From NCBI GenBank assembly GCA_904420125.1, contig CAJFUK010000037.1, positions 1-39,356 of the forward strand: 39,356 nt of DNA. Direction: 5' to 3'. Positions within the stretch are counted from its first letter, which is position 1, and each line of letters begins with the position of its first letter. Both the position numbers and the translations under genes were made by a program. The notes under the pieces are model-generated. The model was not told the DNA's origin, did no database searches, and saw only the letters and a list, made by a program, of their open reading frames with translations. Below, piece after piece: positions 1 to 7,553 of this stretch. The DNA comes from Candidatus Falkowella caecavicola (GTDB lineage Bacteria; Bacillota; Clostridia; Oscillospirales; Ruminococcaceae).

Positions 1-1
1 C

Positions 2-82
2 CATGAAGCGGTCAAAGGTGAGGACGGAAGCCGGGAACAGGAGGTAGAAATCTTCTACCGCTTTATCGGCAAAATTGATTGA
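2..82 (+). CDS. C-terminal tail of a probable large serine recombinase (partial, starts outside window)
   Basis: An open frame enters from the left edge and ends in TGA at 80-82. Its 26 visible residues are charged and finish with EIFYRFIGKID. I recognise this tail as very similar to the C-termini of DUF4368-type large serine recombinases/resolvases of clostridial mobile elements, which commonly end in an (E/D)IYY-F(I/V)G-I(D/E) motif. If so, the enzyme cuts and rejoins DNA at attachment sites, and its gene normally lies at one end of the element, so the element boundary may fall just right of position 82. The catalytic Ser domain is outside the window, so this rests on a short tail only. Confidence 0.5.
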   Translation, partial: HEAVKGEDGSREQEVEIFYRFIGKID

Positions 83-164
83 ATGATACCAATCTCTTTA
101 ACTATGTGATACCGGACATGCGGTCCCTGATTCAAACAAGCTTATTGCTATCAGTCGCTTTTTT

Positions 165-458
165 ATGGTAACAACAGATTTTCTGATGAAAGATGAAATA
201 GAAGAACCGGATTCGGAACCAATCACCGAATGGCCAGCAGAAAGAAAAAAACGACCGTTTAAAATAGCTGGTATCATACTTTGCTGTATCGGCACTGCTG
301 GGCTGCTCTTTTGGGGGCTGCTCCAGCTTTTTCAGCTGCCAGTTACAGAGCAGATCGCCGTTTCTTCAGCGGTCACCCTGAATGGGGCTGGTTTCCTGAT
401 ATTGTTTTGTGTTCTTCTCCTGTTTACAGGCGTTTGGCTGCTCCTGAGAAAAAAATAA
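165..458 (+). CDS. Small two-helix membrane protein, unknown function
   Basis: This is a 97-residue protein (90 if the ATG at 186 is used). An acidic N-terminus rich in Glu and Pro and a basic stretch (ERKKRP) precede two hydrophobic helices (about residues 36-58 and 68-92), and it ends in RKK, so both ends probably face the cytoplasm. No good ribosome binding site precedes either ATG, which is odd next to a clean gene downstream. The frame stays open to 102, so the true 5' end may have been changed by the neighbouring mobile element. Twenty bases after it lies another small membrane protein gene, suggesting co-transcription. I do not recognise the family. Confidence 0.5.
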   Translation: MVTTDFLMKDEIEEPDSEPITEWPAERKKRPFKIAGIILCCIGTAGLLFWGLLQLFQLPVTEQIAVSSAVTLNGAGFLILFCVLLLFTGVWLLLRKK

Positions 459-477
459 AAGTAAGGAGATAACAGGA

Positions 478-735
478 ATGAAGCGGTTTAAGTATTTGTC
501 CTGGTGTTTTATACTTCTGGCGGTTTTGCTTTCCGATGTCATGTGTGCGGTTACAGCCTATGGGTATGCTTCCATTGAAACGCGTATGGAATATGGGATG
601 ACCAGCGCGCCGCCCGATGTGGCTTTTCTTTGGATTGTTCCCTTTGGTGCAGGAATTTTGATCTGTATTCTGATCGCTGTGTTTTGTCAGAAAAAGTACA
701 GAATCAGCAGAGAAAAGAAAACCGATAGCTGTTGA
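478..735 (+). CDS. Small membrane protein, unknown function
   Basis: An 85-residue protein with a ribosome binding site AAGGAG about 9 bases before the ATG. It has an N-terminal hydrophobic segment (residues 8-28, possibly an uncleaved signal anchor), a short outside loop with Met, Pro and Asp, a second helix (about 50-70), and a basic tail (QKKYRISREKK) predicted to be cytoplasmic. It probably forms an operon with the two-helix protein 20 bases upstream. No catalytic motif or family is recognised. A strong hairpin terminator follows about 90 bases downstream. Confidence 0.6.
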   Translation: MKRFKYLSWCFILLAVLLSDVMCAVTAYGYASIETRMEYGMTSAPPDVAFLWIVPFGAGILICILIAVFCQKKYRISREKKTDSC

Positions 736-826
736 CTTTAGTCAAAAAACTCTCGTTTTCCATCCTTTTGTTTTCTTGTACTGATGATCCCGCCTAAACA
801 GGATGATTGGCAGCAGGAAATGGAAA

Positions 827-866
827 AACCCCGCAGATTACAAAATCTGCGGGGTTAATTATTTAC
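827..866. terminator. Bidirectional intrinsic terminator
   Basis: A perfect 13-bp stem (827-839 with 844-856, loop ACAA) is preceded by an A-run and followed by a T-rich stretch. It sits between the converging small membrane protein genes (plus) and the 964-1815 gene (minus), so it can serve both. Confidence 0.85.
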
Positions 867-963
867 AACCTGTATGGCTATCACCATTATTTTTCAGTTA
901 TTATTGGTACTGTTTTATGAGTCACTACCTTCTAACCGCGTTTTTTTGCCAATAGGCTGATAT

Positions 964-1815
964 TTATAGTGAAACAATCAGCTGAAAGATGGGGGACATC
1001 AACAGGAAGCCTGTAATACAGCTGGTTAGATTGGCGCAAAGCGCAAACAGCGCACGACGTTTTTTTGTATATCCATGCAGCAGATATATGGAAATCAGGA
1101 CTTCTGCCGCCAGGATAATACCTTCGACTGGAACCATGGTAAAATAGGCGGATATGGTTCCGTACCGGATTAAAGAAACTCCCATAGTTGCAGTCAGCAA
1201 AATCTGCGTCCCCAGATTCATCAGCAGAAACACCAGCCAGTTCTCCCGTAAGCGGAAGCGGAACAGACAGAGAATCAGGCCCTCAATCAACAGAGTTGAA
1301 AGAAATGTACAGGCAAACTGGACCAGATAGGAGATCCAGACCGGGGTGGATGTAACTTTACAGGAAGGATAGTCAAATGTAATATGGCTTTGAAGAACTT
1401 TCCGTGTCTGGATATCGCTGACTTGTACTTCACCGCTTTCCGTGGCGATGATAATCCGGTATTGATCCGGCAATCCGACATACCCAAAAGTATGTGTCCG
1501 GTTTTCGCCGGACACCTGTCCGATCAGGTCTCCCCATAAAGGCGCGTATGTGTGCCCGCCCGAATAAGCGGGATACCAGCCCTCTGATTCCAGGGACCGA
1601 AGATCTTCCAGCATGGATGCCTGGTATTCCTGTGGATCCAATTCCGGCTCATAGCCGCCCTCATTTTGCACCAACAGATCCAGGTAATACGGTTCCTGGG
1701 GCGGATTGGTAACTGTAATGGTGAGACGTGGTTTTGGACCCATATCGGCAGAAACTTGCAGAGTCAACAGCATCAAGACCAGGCAGACAAAGAATACAGA
1801 CCGCCATTTTTTCAT
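964..1815 (-). CDS. Secreted-domain membrane protein of unknown function
   Basis: A 283-residue protein. I chose the ATG at 1815 over the one at 1824 because GGGAGG then lies at normal spacing; with the upstream ATG it would touch the start. A signal peptide (residues about 5-24, ending near VSA-DMG) is followed by an extracytoplasmic beta-rich domain of about 130 residues, then four or five transmembrane helices in the C-terminal half (from about residue 160). Proteins that begin the mature region with DMGPKP occur as uncharacterised membrane proteins in Firmicutes; I know no function. It lies 87 bases downstream of the GH95 gene on the same strand and may be weakly co-transcribed with it. 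Confidence 0.75.
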   Translation of the reverse strand: MKKWRSVFFVCLVLMLLTLQVSADMGPKPRLTITVTNPPQEPYYLDLLVQNEGGYEPELDPQEYQASMLEDLRSLESEGWYPAYSGGHTYAPLWGDLIGQVSGENRTHTFGYVGLPDQYRIIIATESGEVQVSDIQTRKVLQSHITFDYPSCKVTSTPVWISYLVQFACTFLSTLLIEGLILCLFRFRLRENWLVFLLMNLGTQILLTATMGVSLIRYGTISAYFTMVPVEGIILAAEVLISIYLLHGYTKKRRALFALCANLTSCITGFLLMSPIFQLIVSL

Positions 1816-1846
1816 TTGGAGCATCCTCCCTTCATTGCAGCTGACT

Positions 1847-1884
1847 CACCTCTATTCCTTGCAGTAGTGCCGGGAATAGAGGTG
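1847..1884 (-). terminator. Hairpin between GH95 gene and membrane-protein gene
   Basis: A 12-bp perfect inverted repeat (1847-1858 with 1873-1884, 14-base loop) lies directly after the GH95 stop codon. No U-run follows on the minus strand, so it may be an mRNA 3'-end stabiliser or a weak terminator rather than a full one. Confidence 0.4.
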
Positions 1885-1902
1885 AAATACGTTACACAAC
1901 AG

Positions 1903-4302
1903 CTAAAAATGTATCGTAATTTGGACCGCTTTCTCTGGACTAAATGTATGTACATATTCCGTTGCATTTTTCGAAACTACGGTTCCGTCGATTTCCAACT
2001 GTTGGTATCCCCGGCGCAGGCGGAGAGTCAGATCCTGTGTGCGATGGGAAACGATGGTAGCGCGCAGTTTTTTCTGTGTAAGATCCCATTCCAGTTCTTC
2101 CACTTTCGCAAAGGTAAAACAGCAAACACCGGTAATCGTTCCATGCGGCAAATATTCCGGAAGCGCTGGTAAAAATTCAATGACGCCCAGATTGGAATAC
2201 ACAAGCATTTCTGCCATGACCGTAGGGAATGAACCGTAAATATCCGGGAAATAGACGCAGTATGGATAATGATTTGTCAACAGGCTGCGGCGAATAAAAC
2301 CATGTTCCAAAATCTGTTTCAAATTGTGGTAGGTATCCGCCGTATCCTTCAGACGAATCGCACAGAACAGCCGATGCATAATGCCGTGGGCAGAATCATT
2401 TTCCTGTGCCCGCTTTCTATTGGAAATTTGGATTGCGCGGGCCAGTTCGGGCGTATCCTCCCAGGTAACCGTATGACCCGGCCATAAAGCATAATGGTGG
2501 GAAACACAGCGGTGGTTATAATCTTCTGGTATGCCCGGCCACGCCCACTCTTTCAGGCCGCCTTCTTCATCCAGCAGATAATAGGGCAGGTGATCCAGAA
2601 TTTCCTGCCATTTGGCACAGCTTTCCTGTTCAATCCCCAGGGTTTCACAGGCAGTGATCAGATTTTCCATGATTTCCTGACAGGCCATAATGTCCATACA
2701 GGCGTTGATGGTAACTGAACTCCAGTTTCCGCCCGGAGGGCAGCACTCCGGAGACAGACAGGGGTAAAAAATATAATTTCCGTTTTCGTCTTTATCCTGC
2801 AGATAGTCCTCAAAAAATGCCGCGGCTTCTTTTAAACCGGGAACAATATGATTCCGCAGAAAATCCAGATCTCCGGAAACCAGATAATAATTCCAGAACT
2901 CATTATAGATCCATGCCGCGCAGGCAACCCAGTAATGATGCGGCCAGGTATAAGAAAAATGAGTCATCAGGCCGTTGCGTATATTAGGATGAATACTGGC
3001 CATAATGCCACGGCATCCAAAGATCTTTTCTGCATTCAGACGAAAATCTGCAAACTGGGATTCGATAAAGTCAAAAAAGATTTTCATTTTTTCAAACAGG
3101 CCGGTGATGTTGCCGCTGCAGATCTGTAGGTTAATATTGATATTATACTGACCGATCGCAGGCGGAAAATGGCCGGTTTCCGTCATAAAAAAGTATCTTC
3201 CCGCATCATACATATGCTCAACCAACGCCGGGCAGATATCTGCGCTGCTGTGCTGGCGGGCAATCAATTCCTCCGTAGACAGCAGGCGTTCGTCATCGTC
3301 CGATATATTCAAAAGACTACGGCCCAGCATTTCTCCAAGAGAGGCCTGGTTTTCCGCCAAAAGAGCAGAATAATCACAGGGGGTTTCCGCAAGAATACCA
3401 GCTGTCTCCCGCACGGCGTCCATACTGAAGTCGGGATAGTGAATGGTTTTTGTCAGGATCATAAACCAGGGTGCATTGGAAATGGTATATTGATTGTCTG
3501 TCAGAGTAACGGTTCCTTCCGGCGCATATATACGGGTGATGACCGCATAACCCTCGGTCCCCATACAGGCAGGATCATATTTGCATCCCTGCATCAGCAG
3601 CAATCCGTCTCTTTCTACATGAGAAACAATTCCTTCCGGGGAATTCAGGTTTTCCCATACATGGGTGCCTTCAGAAACATCGGTGGAGACAGAAAAAGTA
3701 TAGTTCAGTGGTGTGCCGCTGACGGTTTCTACCTTCTGCACATGAATTTCACGGGAAACGGAGGTAAACGCGTGCCGGGCATATGTACCGCGGCGGTCGG
3801 TAAAATAAACCGAGGCCTCTCCGTTTTCATAGTTCATCGTACGCAGGTAGTCCTGTGTATTGCTGTCTTCCTCTGTGTCCAGGTGCATGACGCAGGCCGG
3901 GTGGGTCCAGTAGTAGTCATACGGATATGCTCCGTCGGCTAGGCCTTTATAGCCACATTTTTCTGCTTCGATCATCGAGAGCATGTTCGCCTCTTTGGAT
4001 TTACCCTCCAGAAGCAGTCGGCGCACTTCCGGCAGAATGTGTTTGAGCTCCGGCACCTGCAGCGGTTCCTGAAATTTTGTCCAATAAAATTCTTCATGCT
4101 GGCATACCATCGTATCATGATACGGATGCCCATAGACAAAAATTTTCCGACCGTTACCCGCAGCACACAATCCGTCAATATATTGATTGGCCGGCGCAAT
4201 ACTGCAATAGCCGTGCCGGGGAAGAAAAGGTTTTCTTTTTTCAGGCGGCATCGGCGGAAATTCCGGAGAGGGATGCACTAAGGTGTATTGTTTCTTTTTC
4301 AT
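1903..4302 (-). CDS. Glycoside hydrolase family 95-like protein (alpha-L-fucosidase/galactosidase type)
   Basis: 799 residues from the ATG at 4302, chosen because the upstream ATG at 4314 overlaps the GGAGG that serves as ribosome binding site. The order of segments fits GH95: an N-terminal beta domain, an (alpha/alpha)6 barrel and a C-terminal beta sheet. Visible GH95-type landmarks are the N-x-N pair in NININ (about residues 387-391, the water-activating asparagines in characterised members), LKEW (about 583-586, Glu matching the general acid) followed by HRCVSHHYALWPG (597-609), and LPALP near the C-terminus. There is no signal peptide, so it probably acts on imported oligosaccharides. The region around N-x-N departs from the usual MNYWP, so the exact sugar specificity is unclear. 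Confidence 0.82.
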   Translation of the reverse strand: MKKKQYTLVHPSPEFPPMPPEKRKPFLPRHGYCSIAPANQYIDGLCAAGNGRKIFVYGHPYHDTMVCQHEEFYWTKFQEPLQVPELKHILPEVRRLLLEGKSKEANMLSMIEAEKCGYKGLADGAYPYDYYWTHPACVMHLDTEEDSNTQDYLRTMNYENGEASVYFTDRRGTYARHAFTSVSREIHVQKVETVSGTPLNYTFSVSTDVSEGTHVWENLNSPEGIVSHVERDGLLLMQGCKYDPACMGTEGYAVITRIYAPEGTVTLTDNQYTISNAPWFMILTKTIHYPDFSMDAVRETAGILAETPCDYSALLAENQASLGEMLGRSLLNISDDDERLLSTEELIARQHSSADICPALVEHMYDAGRYFFMTETGHFPPAIGQYNININLQICSGNITGLFEKMKIFFDFIESQFADFRLNAEKIFGCRGIMASIHPNIRNGLMTHFSYTWPHHYWVACAAWIYNEFWNYYLVSGDLDFLRNHIVPGLKEAAAFFEDYLQDKDENGNYIFYPCLSPECCPPGGNWSSVTINACMDIMACQEIMENLITACETLGIEQESCAKWQEILDHLPYYLLDEEGGLKEWAWPGIPEDYNHRCVSHHYALWPGHTVTWEDTPELARAIQISNRKRAQENDSAHGIMHRLFCAIRLKDTADTYHNLKQILEHGFIRRSLLTNHYPYCVYFPDIYGSFPTVMAEMLVYSNLGVIEFLPALPEYLPHGTITGVCCFTFAKVEELEWDLTQKKLRATIVSHRTQDLTLRLRRGYQQLEIDGTVVSKNATEYVHTFSPEKAVQITIHF

Positions 4303-4376
4303 AAGACCCTCCATTGATTGTTTTTATTTATTCAATAGCCAAAAGGCTAAAAAAAGCTTTTAACAGAACGACATTG

Positions 4377-5219
4377 TCAAGCCTGCAACAATCCACGCCT
4401 TTGAAGATAATGTTCTCCAGCAGCAAAACCCAATTCATAGACCTGCATCAGTTTTTCACGGCTTTTTTCAAATTTATCAATGGGAAGCGGCTGCTCAGGA
4501 GCAATGACGTCGGCGATTCCTTCCCGCTCCAGTTCTGCAATCCGCAGAAGCGTCTGGTTGTAAATCTGATGTCTTCGCGCTAGCAAACGGACCATTTCCG
4601 GGTACTTGCGGAGCGCTAAAGAATAGAAAGCCTTGAATCCCTGAGGCTTTTTCTGGTAACTGCGGTCTCTGGTCAGGACCACAATCAGACGGTCGCAGCC
4701 GTCCCGCAGCGCCTGTTCGACAGGGATCGGATCAGAAGTCCCTCCGTCCAGATAATACTTTCCCTGAAAAAGGACAGGAGGGGAAAATACAGGAAGGGAG
4801 GCAGATGCTTTCAGCACGGTGCATTCATTCTGCATAGACTCTTTCCCAAAATATTCTGTACAGCCGGTCTGTATATTGGTGACTCCCACCCGAAATTCAC
4901 AGGGAGAGGCCTGAAAAGCCGTATAGTCAAACGGATCTAAATTTTCGGGAATCTCTTTAAAAATAAAATCCATTCCAAAAAGAGAACCGTTTTTTAGATA
5001 ATTTCCAATACTTAAATATCGTTTGTCCGCAATATAGTCTATATTGGTGCGCAGCCCCCGGCCCTGCTGACCGGATAAATAAGATACACTGTTGGAAGCG
5101 CCGGCAGAAACGCCAATGAGGTAATCCGGCAGGAAATGGTGCTTCATAAAAGCATCCTCTACGCCTACCGTATAAACGCAGCGCATTCCTCCGCCTTCCA
5201 GCACAAGTCCTGTTTTCAT
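4377..5219 (-). CDS. Patatin-like phospholipase/acyl hydrolase
   Basis: 280 residues. I start at MKTGLVLEGGG (ATG at 5219, preceded by AAAGGGG) rather than at the longer frame reaching 5459, because the extension has no family similarity and the promoter (-10 TATAAT at 5258-5253) lies inside it. Patatin features are all present: the glycine-rich oxyanion loop GGGMR at the N-terminus, the nucleophile elbow GVSAG, and the Asp of DGG (catalytic Ser-Asp dyad). It is a YjjU-type bacterial patatin that would cleave acyl esters of lipids in the cytoplasm or at the membrane; the substrate is unknown. The GH95 gene follows about 75 bases downstream on the same strand. Confidence 0.9.
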   Translation of the reverse strand: MKTGLVLEGGGMRCVYTVGVEDAFMKHHFLPDYLIGVSAGASNSVSYLSGQQGRGLRTNIDYIADKRYLSIGNYLKNGSLFGMDFIFKEIPENLDPFDYTAFQASPCEFRVGVTNIQTGCTEYFGKESMQNECTVLKASASLPVFSPPVLFQGKYYLDGGTSDPIPVEQALRDGCDRLIVVLTRDRSYQKKPQGFKAFYSLALRKYPEMVRLLARRHQIYNQTLLRIAELEREGIADVIAPEQPLPIDKFEKSREKLMQVYELGFAAGEHYLQRRGLLQA

Positions 5220-5252
5220 GATCTTGTTTCCCCTTTGATTAGTCTTCATTTT

Positions 5253-5281
5253 ATTATAACATAGAAGCATCCCGATTTCCA
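5253..5281 (-). promoter_or_regulatory. Probable promoter of the patatin gene
   Basis: On the minus strand a perfect TATAAT (5258-5253) is preceded, 17 bases upstream, by TGGAAA (4 of 6 matches to TTGACA). The start of transcription would be near 5246, about 27 bases before the ATG. Confidence 0.5.
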
Positions 5282-5459
5282 GATAAAGATCAAAGTCGTG
5301 GGATAAAAATTTCCAAAGATTTGGGAAGTCGAGGCAGGAGTTATTCGGAATTGCATACCCCAAAAATGAAACTCTGCTGTGATAAAGACTGTAAACCCGG
5401 GATGGCATTGACAGGTAAAAGTAAAGGCATCTCCTTCTTAATGCATCAAAGCATTGCAA

Positions 5460-5921
5460 AATAACGACCGATTGATTTTGCGGTGTATCTGCTGTATAAT
5501 CGTTATATTATAGAGTATAAGATCGTTTTCTACTGTTCCCAATCCACTTGAAAAATACGGATTGTGCTGTTTATCTCCCGGTGCTTATATCAATATGATA
5601 GCGTTGATCATTTTCTGCGCTTTTATTTTGCTGTATCAAGACAACAATTTTTGCGTAAGCACAGGAAAATTCCGACCAGCAGGGCCGTTGAATCTTCAAA
5701 ATGTACGTTGCTGCAAACCATAGTTTCCTGGAACTCATCTTTAAAACTATTGAAAAATTCATGAAAAGAAAAACCGTCATGAAAGAAAGTTTCATGACGG
5801 TTTGACAGACAATACAAAAAATATGGCTATCCAGGCTGTATATAACCCGCGCAGATCGTCCATAATGGACAATAGAAAACCAAAATGCTTGTCTATTCAT
5901 GAATGAAAGGATGTTATTAAG
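5460..5921. other. Intergenic region with a long inverted repeat, no convincing gene
   Basis: About 460 bases between divergent genes (patatin and rubrerythrin). Short open frames exist on both strands (for example 5564-5764 plus) but have no ribosome binding site or recognisable product. The main structure is a 14-bp perfect inverted repeat at 5771-5803, described separately. Confidence 0.5.
5771..5803. repeat. 14-bp perfect inverted repeat upstream of rubrerythrin
   Basis: Arms 5771-5784 and 5790-5803 with a 5-base loop. On the minus strand the stem is followed by TTCTTTT, so it could end minus-strand transcription, but no minus-strand gene reads into it. On the plus strand TTGACA follows immediately (5802-5807). 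Confidence 0.6.
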
Positions 5922-6518
5922 ATGAGTGTTGATTTTAAAAGCAGTCAGACAAAAGAAAATTTGATGCGGGCATTTGCCGGAGAAAGTCAGGCCAGAAACC
6001 GTTATGTTTTTGCTGCATCTCAGGCAAAGGCAGAACATCTCCATGTTGTAGAGGCGGTATTTACCTTCACAGCAGAACAGGAGAAAGAACATGCAGAGGT
6101 TTATTACAATCTGCTTAAAGAAGTGGCCGGAGAAAATATTGAAGTAGATGGAAAATATCCGGTTGATATTCATAACAGTGTTATTCAGTTGCTGCGTTCG
6201 GCACAGCATAATGAATATCAGGAATATGACCATGATTATGCCAGCTTTGGGGATATTGCCGAAAAAGAGGGATTTGCACGAATTGCCGGTGTGTTCCGCA
6301 TGATTGCCGCCATTGAAAAGACCCATGGAGATCGGTTCGGCCAACTGGCGGATTTGATGGAACAAAATAAACTCTTTGTTGCGGATATTGAAACAGAATG
6401 GATGTGTTTAAACTGCGGTTATATATATAAGGGAACAAAGGCACCATCCAAATGCCCGGTATGTGATCATGATCAGGGCTTTTTTATCCGCCTGGAACTG
6501 GCCCCTTTTCAAAAATAA
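5922..6518 (+). CDS. rbr: Rubrerythrin (NADH-dependent peroxidase)
   Basis: 198 residues, the classical rubrerythrin length; ribosome binding site AAAGGAT before ATG. It reduces hydrogen peroxide in the cytoplasm of anaerobes. The N-terminal ferritin-like four-helix bundle shows diiron ligands in ESQAR (Glu21), EKEH (54-57) and the second half-site EKTH (132-135). The C-terminal rubredoxin domain has two Cys-x-x-Cys pairs (Cys162/165 and Cys178/181) that bind a single iron and pass electrons to the diiron site. It is monocistronic. I could not find a clear PerR-type operator upstream. Confidence 0.96.
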   Translation: MSVDFKSSQTKENLMRAFAGESQARNRYVFAASQAKAEHLHVVEAVFTFTAEQEKEHAEVYYNLLKEVAGENIEVDGKYPVDIHNSVIQLLRSAQHNEYQEYDHDYASFGDIAEKEGFARIAGVFRMIAAIEKTHGDRFGQLADLMEQNKLFVADIETEWMCLNCGYIYKGTKAPSKCPVCDHDQGFFIRLELAPFQK

Positions 6519-6551
6519 CGCAGGGGATTTTAATCGTATGAAATGACGGGA

Positions 6552-6740
6552 TCACATGATGGGCTGTTCTGGCAATTCCAACTGTTTCACATTCTCGGCT
6601 GCAGTCTGCATCAGTAGGGCTGACACACTGATCGCGGTATCTGTCATGCATTGATATACTTCAAGCCGATGATCTGGGTCCTTGTCCAGTTCACATGTAC
6701 TGCACTGGACAAGAATCTTTTTCAGTGGACATAAATACAC
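6552..6740 (-). CDS. Possible small cysteine-containing protein (weak)
   Basis: A 62-codon frame with a GTG start, convergent with rubrerythrin. Four cysteines occur in the first 31 residues (C4, C13, C16, C31; two as CSTC), then a predicted helix. Codon use looks normal, but no ribosome binding site is visible and the frame continues upstream of the GTG. It could be a small metal-binding protein, a decayed gene or a chance frame. No family is recognised. Confidence 0.25.
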   Translation of the reverse strand: MYLCPLKKILVQCSTCELDKDPDHRLEVYQCMTDTAISVSALLMQTAAENVKQLELPEQPIM

Positions 6741-7015
6741 AATATCATCTCGCTTATTGATAAATTTTTATGAGCAAAGTATAACACATCTTTTTCTATA
6801 ATTCAATAATTTTTCGACAAAATTAAAGAAATTTGATTAGGTGAACTCTAATAATTGTCGAATTTTAAATTAAAAAGTTGAATAATAGAAGCTTATCTAT
6901 GGATTATCTCCAGAAAAAGTTGTGAATTCATCTAAATTGTAAAATATTGATCGCGAATAAACAGGCGGTTTAACAAAAAATTCACTGTCTCTGTGTGAAA
7001 ATATGTCTAAAATGA
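6741..7015. other. AT-rich intergenic region
   Basis: About 275 very AT-rich bases without a supported frame on either strand. It ends at the promoter of the HPr-like gene. I see no repeat or RNA gene in it. Confidence 0.5.
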
Positions 7016-7044
7016 TTGACGGACAGATGAGAATCTGTTATAGT
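7016..7044 (+). promoter_or_regulatory. Promoter of the HPr-like gene
   Basis: TTGACG (7016-7021), exactly 17 bases, then TATAGT (7039-7044): a near-consensus vegetative sigma factor promoter about 60 bases before the ATG. Confidence 0.75.
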
Positions 7045-7102
7045 ATATTGTGTATAAAAGGATTATCTAATAAAAAGATACAGATTGTGGGAGGTATTCG
7101 CT

Positions 7103-7333
7103 ATGCAGAAGACAACAATTATGCTCAATACGATCAATGATGTTAAGAATTTTGTCAATACGGTTATTAAATATGATTTTGATGTAGATTTAATTTCCGG
7201 ACGGTATGCCATTGATGCAAAATCCATCATGGGTATTTTCAGCTTGGATCTTTCTAAACCGATTCAGCTGGAAGCGCACACAGAAGATGCGACTGCATTG
7301 TTCGCGGATATTAAAGCTTATATTGTTGAATAA
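7103..7333 (+). CDS. HPr-family protein without the active-site histidine
   Basis: 76 residues from the ATG at 7103, which has GGGAGG at good spacing. The fold signature of HPr is recognisable in the C-terminal two thirds (ISGRYAIDAKSIMGIFSLDLS, with Ser at the place of the regulatory Ser46 region of HPr). The N-terminal segment where phosphocarrier HPr has GLHARPA with His15 instead reads through INDVKNFVN with no histidine, so it cannot accept phosphate from enzyme I in the usual way. Such short HPr-like proteins are common in Clostridia; a regulatory role is plausible but unproven. It has its own promoter and a strong terminator, hence is monocistronic. Confidence 0.8.
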   Translation: MQKTTIMLNTINDVKNFVNTVIKYDFDVDLISGRYAIDAKSIMGIFSLDLSKPIQLEAHTEDATALFADIKAYIVE

Positions 7334-7345
7334 TAAAACATGCAT

Positions 7346-7383
7346 AAAAAACAGGCGGAGGAGATACCCTCCGCCTGTTTTTT
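7346..7383 (+). terminator. Intrinsic terminator of the HPr-like gene
   Basis: A GC-rich 11-bp stem (7351-7361 with 7368-7378), extended by A-T pairs, ends in a run of six T. Confidence 0.92.
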
Positions 7384-7553
7384 ATGCCGCTGAAACGATC
7401 ATATCCTTCCGGACAAAAGAGTTTGGATAGTCAGTGAAAAAGTATGGGAGACACAGACAGAAGATCTATGCGGGTATACTCGGAAGACAACACATAGTTT
7501 GTACAGGTTTTGCATAGAATGTGGGGAAGAATCTGTACAAAGGGGGATTTTCA

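Noticed and set aside
3169-3942. 257-codon plus-strand frame inside the GH95 gene
   Set aside because: It is the antisense shadow of a well-supported glycosidase gene with conserved motifs.
5571-6365. 264-codon minus-strand frame antisense to rubrerythrin
   Set aside because: It overlaps the conserved rubrerythrin gene completely in part, has no ribosome binding site and its product is Cys/Phe/Ile-rich without any family resemblance.
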